From JANJTY01 sp038257155 (lineage in GTDB: Bacteria; Pseudomonadota; Gammaproteobacteria; Xanthomonadales; Xanthomonadaceae): a DNA stretch of 64,000 nt. The translations under genes and the position numbers were made by a program. Under the pieces are notes generated by a model that ran no database searches, was not told the origin of the DNA, and saw only the letters and a list, made by a program, of their open reading frames with translations. Every line of letters begins with the position of its first letter. Positions within the stretch are counted from its first letter, which is position 1. The stretch covers positions 1 to 64,000 of the forward strand of contig JBBSJP010000018.1 of the NCBI GenBank assembly GCA_038257155.1, in the 5' to 3' direction. Shown one piece after another: positions 41,638-49,155 of this stretch.

Positions 41638-43788
41638 TCAGCCGCGCCGCCAGCGAAAGAATCGCTCGGCCCAGCGCAACGCGCCCTGCGGCGCATGCGC
41701 GCGCTTCCAGACGCCGGCAGCGTACTTGTTGGCCTCGTTCATGGTCGGGTAGATATGGATGGTGCCGAGCAGCTTGTTCAGGCCGATGCCGTGCTTCATC
41801 GCCAGCACGAACTCGGCGATCATTTCGCCGGCATGCGCACCGACAATCGTCGCGCCGAGGATGCGGTCCTTGCCCGGTTCGGTCAGCACCTTGACGAAGC
41901 CATGGTCGGTGCTGTCGGCGATGGCACGGTCGAGATCGTCGATGCCGTACCTGGTCACTTCAACGGCGATGTCTTGTTCGCGCGCTTCGTCCTCCGACAG
42001 GCCGACACGGGCGACCTCCGGATCGGTGAAGGTGGCCCAGGGGATCACGCGGTAGTCGACGGTGAAACTCCAGAACGGCGCCAGCAGTGCATTGACCGAC
42101 GCGTACCAGGCCTGGTGCGAAGCGACGTGGGTGAATTGGTAGGGCCCGGCCACGTCGCCGCAGACGTGGATGTTGGGGAAGTTGGTGCGCAGCAGGCCGT
42201 CCGCCTCGATGGTGCCGCGCGGGCCGATTACGACGCCCAATTCCTTCAAGCCGAATCCTTCCACATTGGCCTTGCGGCCCAGGGCCAGCAGCAGCTTGTC
42301 GAAGGGCAGGCGGATTTCGCTTCCGGCGTGTTCGCATACCAGCACGCCACCACTGCCCTTGGCTTCCACGCGCAGCGCCTTGTGCGCGCTGGCGACCTGC
42401 ATACCTTCGGCTTCGAATCCCGCGGTGACTTCGGCTGCCGCATCGGCATCCTCACGCGGCATCAGGCGCGGCGCCATTTCGACGATGGAGACTTTCGATC
42501 CGAAGCGCGCGAAGCACTGCGCCAGTTCGCAGCCGATCGGCCCGCCGCCCAGCACTACCAGTCGTTCGGGCAGGTCACGCAGATCCCAGATGGTGTCACT
42601 GGTGAGGAATTCGACACCGTCCAGACCGGGAATCGGCGGCACCAGGGGGCGCGCGCCGCTCGCGATGATCAGGCTGCGCGCCGTCAGCCGGCGACCGTTC
42701 ACCTCGACTTCCCAGGGCGAGACGATGCGCGCCTCGCCTTCGATCACCTCCACGCCGAGGCCGGTGTAGCGTTCGACCGAATCATGTGGCTCGACCTTGG
42801 CGACGACGTCCTGCACGCGCAGCATGGCTTCGGCGAAATCGAACTCGGCGCGCATGCGGCGCACGCCATAGCGCTGGCTGTCGCGCGCCTCGGCCAGCAG
42901 ACGCGCGGTGCGGATCAGGGCCTTGCTCGGCACGCAGCCGGTGTTGAGGCAGTCGCCGCCCATGCGGTGCTTCTCGATCAGGGCGACTTTCGCCTTGATC
43001 GCCGCTGCGATGTAGGAAGACACCAGTCCTGCGCTGCCGGCGCCGATCACCACCAGGTTGTAGTCGAAGCGCTTCGGCCGCGTGTGGCCGCGGTAGATGC
43101 GGCGCGCGGCGATGCCATTGGCCAGCAAGCGCATCAGCAACGGCAGCAGGCCGATGATCACGAAGGCGCCGATCAGCCCGGGCGAGAGCACGTCACGCGG
43201 CGATTCGATCCGCGCCAGCTGCGTGCCAGCAAACACGAACACCACGGTGGCGGGGAACATGCCGATCTGGCTGACCCAGGCAAAGGTCCAGGCACGCAGC
43301 GCGGTGAGTCCGGCCAGCAGGTTCACCACGAAGAACGGAAAGACCGGCACCAGGCGGAGGGTGAACAGATAGAACGCGCCGTCCTTGGCGATGCCGGCGT
43401 CGATCTTCTTGAGGCGCTCGCCGAACTTCGCCCGCAGCGGTTCGCGCAGCAGGAAGCGCGCCACCAGAAAGGCCAGCGTCGCACCAATCGTGCTGGCGAA
43501 TGACACCAGCACCGTGCCGCCTAGCCACCCGAACAGCGCACCGGCGGCCAGGGTCATGATCACCGCACCGGGAATCGAGGCTGCCGTCACCACGACGTAC
43601 ATCAGGAAGAATCCGCCGAGAGCCAGCCAGCGGTTGGTCTCTACCCAGCCCGCCAGCGCGGCCTGTTGAGCCTTGAGGTTTTCCAGCGTCAGCAGGCTTA
43701 GCCATCCCTGTTGCCAGGCGACGAACAGGGCGACGGCAATGGCCAGGATGACCAAGGCACGCAGCAGGGTTTTGTGATTGGATTTCAT
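41638..43788 (-). CDS. TVP38/VTT membrane domain fused to FAD disulfide oxidoreductase
   Basis: A 716-residue fusion. Residues about 1-235 are membrane-embedded, with a TVP38/TMEM64 (VTT, DedA-like) domain (G-G-F-F-L-M-Y-V-V-V-T-A, L-F-G-W-L-G-G-T, then F-P-F-F-V-V-N-L-L-A-G). From about 245 a class I pyridine nucleotide-disulfide oxidoreductase begins with V-V-I-G-A-G-S-A-G-L. The redox disulfide G-G-D-C-L-N-T-G-C-V-P-S-K lies near residue 281. The NAD site G-G-G-P-I-G-C-E-L and the FAD motif H-V-C-G-D-V-A-G follow, then the dimerisation domain. The usual C-terminal H-P-T-x-x-E is I-Y-P-T-M-N-E, so the catalytic histidine is replaced, as in mercuric-reductase-like relatives. The electron acceptor is unknown. 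Convergent with the EEP gene. Confidence 0.88.
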   Translation of the reverse strand: MKSNHKTLLRALVILAIAVALFVAWQQGWLSLLTLENLKAQQAALAGWVETNRWLALGGFFLMYVVVTAASIPGAVIMTLAAGALFGWLGGTVLVSFASTIGATLAFLVARFLLREPLRAKFGERLKKIDAGIAKDGAFYLFTLRLVPVFPFFVVNLLAGLTALRAWTFAWVSQIGMFPATVVFVFAGTQLARIESPRDVLSPGLIGAFVIIGLLPLLMRLLANGIAARRIYRGHTRPKRFDYNLVVIGAGSAGLVSSYIAAAIKAKVALIEKHRMGGDCLNTGCVPSKALIRTARLLAEARDSQRYGVRRMRAEFDFAEAMLRVQDVVAKVEPHDSVERYTGLGVEVIEGEARIVSPWEVEVNGRRLTARSLIIASGARPLVPPIPGLDGVEFLTSDTIWDLRDLPERLVVLGGGPIGCELAQCFARFGSKVSIVEMAPRLMPREDADAAAEVTAGFEAEGMQVASAHKALRVEAKGSGGVLVCEHAGSEIRLPFDKLLLALGRKANVEGFGLKELGVVIGPRGTIEADGLLRTNFPNIHVCGDVAGPYQFTHVASHQAWYASVNALLAPFWSFTVDYRVIPWATFTDPEVARVGLSEDEAREQDIAVEVTRYGIDDLDRAIADSTDHGFVKVLTEPGKDRILGATIVGAHAGEMIAEFVLAMKHGIGLNKLLGTIHIYPTMNEANKYAAGVWKRAHAPQGALRWAERFFRWRRG

Positions 43789-43818
43789 TGCTGATTGATT
43801 CGCAGGTCAGAGCCATAC

Positions 43819-44082
43819 GTAAGGTGGGCCTTGGCCCACCGAAAACGGGGATCGCGGGCAGCGCGTGGTGTGCCAAGGCACACCCTACAACAGCTCATTC
43901 TCACTGCGCCCTTTTTCGTAGGGTGGGCCTTGGCCCACCGAACACGGAGTTGGCGGGCAGCGCGTGGTGTGCCAAGGCACACCCTACAACAGCTCATCCT
44001 CACCGCGTCCTTTACGTAGGGTGGGCCTTGGCCCACCGAAAACAGGAAGTGCGAAAAAATCCTGCGCCAAGGCACACCCTAC
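43819..44082. repeat. three-unit tandem array of paired GTAG palindromes
   Basis: Plus-strand elements (arms GGTGGGCC/GGCCCACC, TT loop) start at 43819 (head GTAA), 43918 and 44016. Minus-strand elements (head GTAG, arms GGTGTGCC/GGCACACC) lie at 43867-43888 and 43966-43987, with a truncated one at 44063-44082. One plus and one minus element make a unit of 98-99 bp, repeated three times with conserved spacers. It fills the gap between two minus-strand genes. The arms differ between the two orientations but each is perfectly self-complementary. Confidence 0.9.
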
Positions 44083-44094
44083 AGCAGCGGATTG

Positions 44095-45351
44095 TCACCG
44101 CGCCCAGCTCCAGCGCAGCTCCAGCCGCAGCTGATCGCCGTCCACACGTTCACTCAGATCAAGATCGATGGTGCCTGGACGACGCGCTTTGACATGCACC
44201 CATTCCGCACCCAATCGCCATCCCGGCGCCAGGTCGCGGAATGCCGCCAGCGTCACCGCATGCCCACGCTCCTCGTTGTTTTCGGCAGCGCTGCGGTCCA
44301 GGTCGTCAACCCGGAAGTGCTCGCCACGCACGCTGAAGCGCCAGGCTTCGCCGCGCCACGAGGCCAGCAGGTAGGCCGTCGAAAAGGAAACCTCGGCAAA
44401 TGCAGGTCCTCCGAATCCCATGCCGCTGTCGCCCCACAGCCACTCGCCAGCGATGGTCCAGTGCGAACTCGGCAGCCACTCGACGCCCAGCACACCAAAG
44501 CGCGCGCGCCAGGCGTAGTCACCGCCGTGCAGATCGCGGTCGGCGCGGTTGTCGATCCAGGCCGCGCGCGTCATCAGACTGGGTGCCGGCTGCCAGCGCG
44601 CGCGCAGGGTGTAGCCGGGTCGACCATCCAGATCGGCGCCGAAGGCCTGACTGCCGCGTGGGTCCTGCTCGCCGAAAGGAGCGCCCGGCGCCAGCGAAGC
44701 CAGCGCCGGCAGCGGCAGGGTCTCATCGAAACGCCCAAGCCGGTCATGCAGCGCAAACCCGCGCCAGGCCAGCAGGGCGCCGGCAGTGTCATTGCCCCAC
44801 AGCAGGCCGAAGGCCAGTTCCAGCGCGCGGCCATCATCGTGGCTGCGGGTCCAGCTCAGCTCGCCGCCCAGCGGCCGAAACTCTTCCGCGATCCAGCTAT
44901 TGGCGGCCGAAAACGTGAGGGTGTAGGGAGAAGCCCAGAATTCGCCGACGTTCTCCATCGAGGTCGGCAGGAAATACAGTCCGCCGCGCAGCCGCCAGCG
45001 ATCCTGATTGTCGGTAAACCACAGGCGCTCGACGAAGGACTCGCTGAAACCCACGCGCCGCCCGCCGGCCTGCGTATTGCCGGCATCGCCGACCAGATGC
45101 ACGCGACCGCGCCACAGCAGCTGGTATTCGAAGTCCAGCCCGAACTGCGCCTGCGCACGCAGGGCTTCGTCACTCCGGCCCTGGCCCAGCTTGCCAAGGC
45201 CGCCGTCCAGCCAGCTAGCCGGCCCGTCCTGCGTCAGTCCGCCCAGATCGACACGCGCGTGGGGTGACAGGTTCCAGTCGGAAGCAAACGCTGGGCTCAG
45301 CCATGGCAGCAGCAGGCCACAGGCAAGCCAGGCAACAGCGCGAACGAGCAT
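44095..45351 (-). CDS. putative outer-membrane beta-barrel protein (alginate-export/porin-like)
   Basis: A 418-residue protein with signal peptide MLVRAVAWLACGLLLPWLSP ending in A-F-A. The mature part consists of alternating 9-12 residue amphipathic strands with aromatic girdles (for example F-G-L-D-F-E-Y-Q-L-L-W, W-R-L-R-G-G-L-Y-F, Y-T-L-R-A-R-W-Q-P, W-R-F-S-V-R-G-E-H-F, L-R-L-E-L-R-W-S-W). The short polar turns and final W-S-W-A-R fit an outer-membrane barrel of about 14-18 strands. The closest style I know is the alginate-export/porin group; the substrate is not known. It sits immediately downstream (on its strand) of non-coding DNA and ends at the palindrome array. Confidence 0.68.
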   Translation of the reverse strand: MLVRAVAWLACGLLLPWLSPAFASDWNLSPHARVDLGGLTQDGPASWLDGGLGKLGQGRSDEALRAQAQFGLDFEYQLLWRGRVHLVGDAGNTQAGGRRVGFSESFVERLWFTDNQDRWRLRGGLYFLPTSMENVGEFWASPYTLTFSAANSWIAEEFRPLGGELSWTRSHDDGRALELAFGLLWGNDTAGALLAWRGFALHDRLGRFDETLPLPALASLAPGAPFGEQDPRGSQAFGADLDGRPGYTLRARWQPAPSLMTRAAWIDNRADRDLHGGDYAWRARFGVLGVEWLPSSHWTIAGEWLWGDSGMGFGGPAFAEVSFSTAYLLASWRGEAWRFSVRGEHFRVDDLDRSAAENNEERGHAVTLAAFRDLAPGWRLGAEWVHVKARRPGTIDLDLSERVDGDQLRLELRWSWAR

Positions 45352-45676
45352 GGTTTTGCCATCCCAGTAAGAAAGACATAACCAAGGAGCATGCCAGAGG
45401 GCGAAACGATTCTCGACATGCAGCCGGTGTTTGCCTTCAGGCCCGCGGAGCGGTCACCGGTGGCGGGCTTTCGCCACGCAAACTGCGTCCTGCTCACCCC
45501 AGCGCTCCCGACGTGCACCGATGGCTTGGTCTTGGCAGCCAACTCCTGCGATGCGCAATCCAGGTGCGCTGTCCAAGGCATGGCCCGGGAAATGGCGACT
45601 GCCCGGGCGCTGTTCTGCTGACACAGCGTGAGCCTGCTGGCCTCTATCCGGTGATTCTGCCCTTCCTCCCGAGCAG
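45352..45676. other. intergenic region without a supported gene
   Basis: 325 bases lie between two minus-strand genes and should hold the promoter of the outer-membrane barrel gene. A plus-strand frame at 45391-45621 (76 codons) has AAGGAG only one base from its ATG and no recognisable product, so I do not call it. No GTAG palindrome or clear terminator is seen. Confidence 0.5.
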
Positions 45677-48600
45677 CTACGGCATCGGGATGGTGATCGC
45701 AGCGCCGCTGCTGTCATAGGCGTAGCTGTGGAGCGTAGCGGGGAAACCGGTTGGTCCTGTAGTGCTGATGTTTGCCCATCCGTAGTTCAACAGGTTGGTG
45801 TCGGGATGACGGAAACGGAAGCCGATGAACCCATTGGCACCAGCGGCCCAAGTGGCTGCCTCGTTCACTTCGATAGTGTTGATGAAGGTCGAGGCGGGCC
45901 CGATCACTGCCCCGGGCGCCAGCACTTGGTATTTGCCATTCAAGGCAACCGCACCGTTGCTGGTGCTGTCGAACGCTCCAGGCCACCAGAAGCGCAGCAC
46001 GCCGGGTTCTCCGCGCCATAGCGTGAAATCATAGGGTTCCACATCGCAGTCGCAGGTCAGTCCTGTCGACCATTGGATCGAGCCGCCGGTGAGGGTCGCG
46101 GGAAAGCTGAAGTTGACGTTGTTCACGACCACGATATCTGTATTCGATCCAGCGCCCTCGAAGTCATCCGCGAAAATCTCGTCGGAGAGGATCTCGCCCT
46201 GCAGCTCGAAGGCGCCGACATCGCTGCCGTCACCGAGGTTGGTCAGTGCCAAGTCAATTGGTCGCTCAAACTCGGGTCCGCGCTGATCGAAGAGCACGCC
46301 AGTGCCGCTGTTGTCACCACCGTCGAGGGCGTCGCTGCCCGGCAGCAAGGCGTGCGTCGGCGTCGAGCCACCATTGTTGGCCAGCGCGGCGAGTCCGGCG
46401 TTGGCGCTGTTCTGGTCGGTGGGCTGGTTGAAGAACGCGGCGTCGGCCCTGTCGCTGAGATTGAACCCGCGTGAAGTGATGGACGCGATGCCCGACGAAG
46501 CGAATGTTCCCAGGTTGTTGAGGCTGTTGTCGGTGACGATGCTGTTGCGGATGTCGACGGCGGCACTCAAGCCGCCCAGCGACACGCTGGCGATGCCGCC
46601 GGTTATGGTTGCGGTGTTTTGCGCAATCGTGCTGTTGATGATCTCCATCGACGCGGTGCCGTTGTTTTCAACCAACACGAATATGCCTCCGTCGGTACCG
46701 GTCGCGGCATTGCTACTAATGGTGGAGTTGATGATGCGCAGCGGCAGCCCGCCGCCGTTGAAGAGCAGAACTCCTGCAGCGCGGCCAGTGGCACTGTTGC
46801 TGCTAATCGTGCTGTCAACGATGGTTCCTCCAGCAGTCATCAGCGCGACACCGCCGCCATCTAATCCGAGGTTGCCGAGCAGGTGTACGCCCGCGAGGGT
46901 CAGGGGGCTGAAACTCAGGATGCCGCCGCCATTTTCGGTGGTGATGGTGCCGCCCTGCATCTTGATGCCGCTGAACGCCGCAACCGCAAGCTCGGCGTTG
47001 ATGGTGAAGATGCGGAACTGCGGGGTGCCGCCGCCTCTGCGCACGCTGAGCCGGTCGGCGCCGGTCCCGCTGATGGTGATGGCGCTGTTGATGGTCGGCA
47101 GCGCCGAGGCCAGCGTGATCGCCTGCGTGCTCGAGAACACACCGCTGTCGAAGATCACGTCATCGAGTCCGGCCCCGTTGCCATTCGCCGCTTCCAAGGC
47201 GGCACGCAGACTACCTGCGCCGGCGTCACTGGAAGTCGTCACCACGATGGCTTGCATCTCGACCGCACCGATGTCGGAGCCATTGCTGGCGTCGGAAACC
47301 GATGCCATGTCGAACGTGCGTGGCAGGCCCCGCTGGTCGACGGACTCACCAGAGTTATTGCCTGCATCCAGCGCGGCGCTGCCGCCGAGCAACAGGCGCG
47401 TGGGCACGGCTCCGCCTTGCGCGACCAGCGGGCCGAGCCGCGGATCGCCAGTCACATCGTTGCCGAGCGGTGCGACCGTGCTGCCGTAGTCGTTCGACAG
47501 GTTGAAACCGGTGGAGGTGATGTCTGCGCTACCGCCAATGGCGACGGTGCCGAAGTTGGCGGGACTGTTGTTGGCGATGATGCTGTTTCGCAACAAGGCC
47601 GACGAGGCGCCATTTCCATTGGTACGCACGTAGATGCCGGCGGCGGAGGCTTGGCGCGACCGGTTGTCGGCCACGGTGGAATTGACCAGTTCCAGTGTCG
47701 ACGGGCCGTCGTCTGTGGCAATGAAAATGCCTGCGCCGTCGAACTCGGCGATATTGCCGCTAATGGTCGTGTTGAAGAAACGCAAGGGCTCGGAGCCGCT
47801 CGCATTGGAGTAGACCGCGCCGCCGATGAGCGTGCTGACATTGCCGCTGATGGTGCTATTGACAATCGGGTCCGACGAACCCAGCAGGTAAAGGCCGGCG
47901 CCATAGTTGGCGCGGTTGCCAGTGATGTGTACGCCTGAGAGCGTCAGCGGGCTGATGCTCACGATGCCTCCGCCATCACCGACAAGCTGTCCGTTGGCGA
48001 TCGTCATGCCGCTCAGGCTGACGCGCGAACCGCCGGCGGCGACCGAGAATATTCGCATGTCACCCGCTGAATCGGCGCGGCGGATGGTCAGCAAGTCAGC
48101 GCCCGGGCCGCGAATTGCAACCGCTACCGGAATGTCAAGCTGCGACTGCAGATTGATCGTGCGTGCCGAAGCAAAGAACGGCGTAACGAACCGGATCACA
48201 TCGCCGGTTCCGGCTCCTGCAATCGCGCTGCGCAGGCTCCCCAAGCCGCTGTCGTCGGCGTTGCTCACGCCGCGGGTGCTGCCGGTCATGGTGAGAGTCA
48301 GATTGGCAGCGGTGACCGTGCCGGTATCATTCTGTGCACCGTCCTCGAAGCGCAGGATCCAACGTCCGGCGGCTAGGGAATACTGGAACGCAGCGCTCAG
48401 AGAGGTTGCCGGCGCTGGGTTGCTGACACCTGCGCCGCCGGAAACCGAGGTTCGGTAGGATCCGGCCGGCACCGGGGAATTGGCAGCGGCGGACCACCAG
48501 CTGCCCGCGACCGCCTGGTTGTCGGTGAAGGTGTAGGTGCCGCTGAGGTCGCTGTTGAATCCGTACCCCCCGGCGGTGGTTGCGCCGGTGCGCGCGAAGA

Positions 48601-48871
48601 GCAGCTGGCGATTTCCGTTGGGGCCGATCAAGGTGACGCGCAGGTCGCCGACGTAGGAATGAGTTGCCGTGAAGTTGACCGACACCTGGGTCACAGTGCG
48701 CAACGGCCCGACGTCGAAATAGATGTCGCGTGGCGCACCGTAGCTGGTGGAGTTGCCCGGCCGGCCGTCGGGTATATCGCCCAAGTTGGTGCCTACATAG
48801 GTTTGCGCCATGCTCGGAAGACTGATTCCGAAGCCAACAATCAGCGTAAAAAGAATACTTAGCTGTTTCAT
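45677..48871 (-). CDS. secreted P-domain / double beta-helix (choice-of-anchor Q) protein A
   Basis: A 1064-residue exported protein with signal peptide MKQLSILFTLIVGFGISLPS ending in M-A. Residues about 25-200 form a proprotein-convertase P-domain (T-H-S-Y-V-G-D-L-R-V-T-L-I-G-P-N-G ... W-I-L-R-F-E-D-G). Two homologous halves follow. Each begins G-S-L-R-[SA]-A, forms a right-handed beta-helix with repeated N-S-T-I-S-G-N turns, and closes with A-L-D-A-G-N-N-S-G ... D-Q-R-G ... D-I-G-A-V-E. An I-F-A-D-D-F-E motif appears near residue 897 and is followed by an extra ~160-residue beta-rich domain with paired cysteines (C-D-C). ATG 48871 has GGGGG eight bases upstream. It is a paralogue of the protein at 55013-58177, which lacks this last domain. 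Confidence 0.82.
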   Translation of the reverse strand: MKQLSILFTLIVGFGISLPSMAQTYVGTNLGDIPDGRPGNSTSYGAPRDIYFDVGPLRTVTQVSVNFTATHSYVGDLRVTLIGPNGNRQLLFARTGATTAGGYGFNSDLSGTYTFTDNQAVAGSWWSAAANSPVPAGSYRTSVSGGAGVSNPAPATSLSAAFQYSLAAGRWILRFEDGAQNDTGTVTAANLTLTMTGSTRGVSNADDSGLGSLRSAIAGAGTGDVIRFVTPFFASARTINLQSQLDIPVAVAIRGPGADLLTIRRADSAGDMRIFSVAAGGSRVSLSGMTIANGQLVGDGGGIVSISPLTLSGVHITGNRANYGAGLYLLGSSDPIVNSTISGNVSTLIGGAVYSNASGSEPLRFFNTTISGNIAEFDGAGIFIATDDGPSTLELVNSTVADNRSRQASAAGIYVRTNGNGASSALLRNSIIANNSPANFGTVAIGGSADITSTGFNLSNDYGSTVAPLGNDVTGDPRLGPLVAQGGAVPTRLLLGGSAALDAGNNSGESVDQRGLPRTFDMASVSDASNGSDIGAVEMQAIVVTTSSDAGAGSLRAALEAANGNGAGLDDVIFDSGVFSSTQAITLASALPTINSAITISGTGADRLSVRRGGGTPQFRIFTINAELAVAAFSGIKMQGGTITTENGGGILSFSPLTLAGVHLLGNLGLDGGGVALMTAGGTIVDSTISSNSATGRAAGVLLFNGGGLPLRIINSTISSNAATGTDGGIFVLVENNGTASMEIINSTIAQNTATITGGIASVSLGGLSAAVDIRNSIVTDNSLNNLGTFASSGIASITSRGFNLSDRADAAFFNQPTDQNSANAGLAALANNGGSTPTHALLPGSDALDGGDNSGTGVLFDQRGPEFERPIDLALTNLGDGSDVGAFELQGEILSDEIFADDFEGAGSNTDIVVVNNVNFSFPATLTGGSIQWSTGLTCDCDVEPYDFTLWRGEPGVLRFWWPGAFDSTSNGAVALNGKYQVLAPGAVIGPASTFINTIEVNEAATWAAGANGFIGFRFRHPDTNLLNYGWANISTTGPTGFPATLHSYAYDSSGAAITIPMP

Positions 48872-49155
48872 CGGTGTTTCCCCCTTGGTGCCGCAGGATG
48901 GCGACGCTCCTCGCTCCGGTCGGATGCGAATGATCCGCATCTGAACGGTTGCGCAAGCTGGTCGATTCGTTCGGTCTATCGGTCGAGACCCTTGGTCCAG
49001 CAGCCACCCGATGAGCATGCCGAAGGCAGCGCTGGACTGCTTTCATCAGCGTTGCAAAAGCTTGCATCAACGTCTCATTGGAGCGGCGGGACGGTACTTC
49101 CTGGGGCGATGCGTTCTAACGGCAGCGCAGCTCGCCCTGCGGATTTCGCAGTCGG
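48872..49155 (-). promoter_or_regulatory. leader region of secreted protein A
   Basis: 284 non-coding bases lie between the regulator gene stop and the start of secreted protein A. The last bases before ATG read GGGGGAAACACCG. The paralogue at 58177 has GGGGGGAAACCATC in the same position, so the start-proximal leader is conserved. I see no certain promoter hexamers or operator. Confidence 0.4.

Noticed and set aside
41563..43503. 646-codon plus-strand frame opposite the TVP38-reductase fusion
   Set aside because: Composition (H, Q, D, R, A) is typical of antisense GC-rich frames; the minus strand has all flavoprotein motifs.
43819..44082. CRISPR-like array
   Set aside because: Only three periods, the spacers are conserved rather than unique, and each unit is a pair of palindromes; no cas gene is near.
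44092..45267. 391-codon plus-strand frame opposite the outer-membrane barrel gene
   Set aside because: No signal peptide or motif; the minus-strand frame has a signal peptide and regular barrel strands.
45391..45621. Possible 76-codon gene in the 45.4-45.7 kb gap
   Set aside because: The AAGGAG is only one base from the ATG, there is no recognisable domain, and it overlaps the promoter region expected for the barrel gene.
46302..47489. 395-codon plus-strand frame opposite secreted protein A
   Set aside because: Proline/alanine/serine low-complexity antisense product; the minus strand has P-domain and beta-helix repeats.
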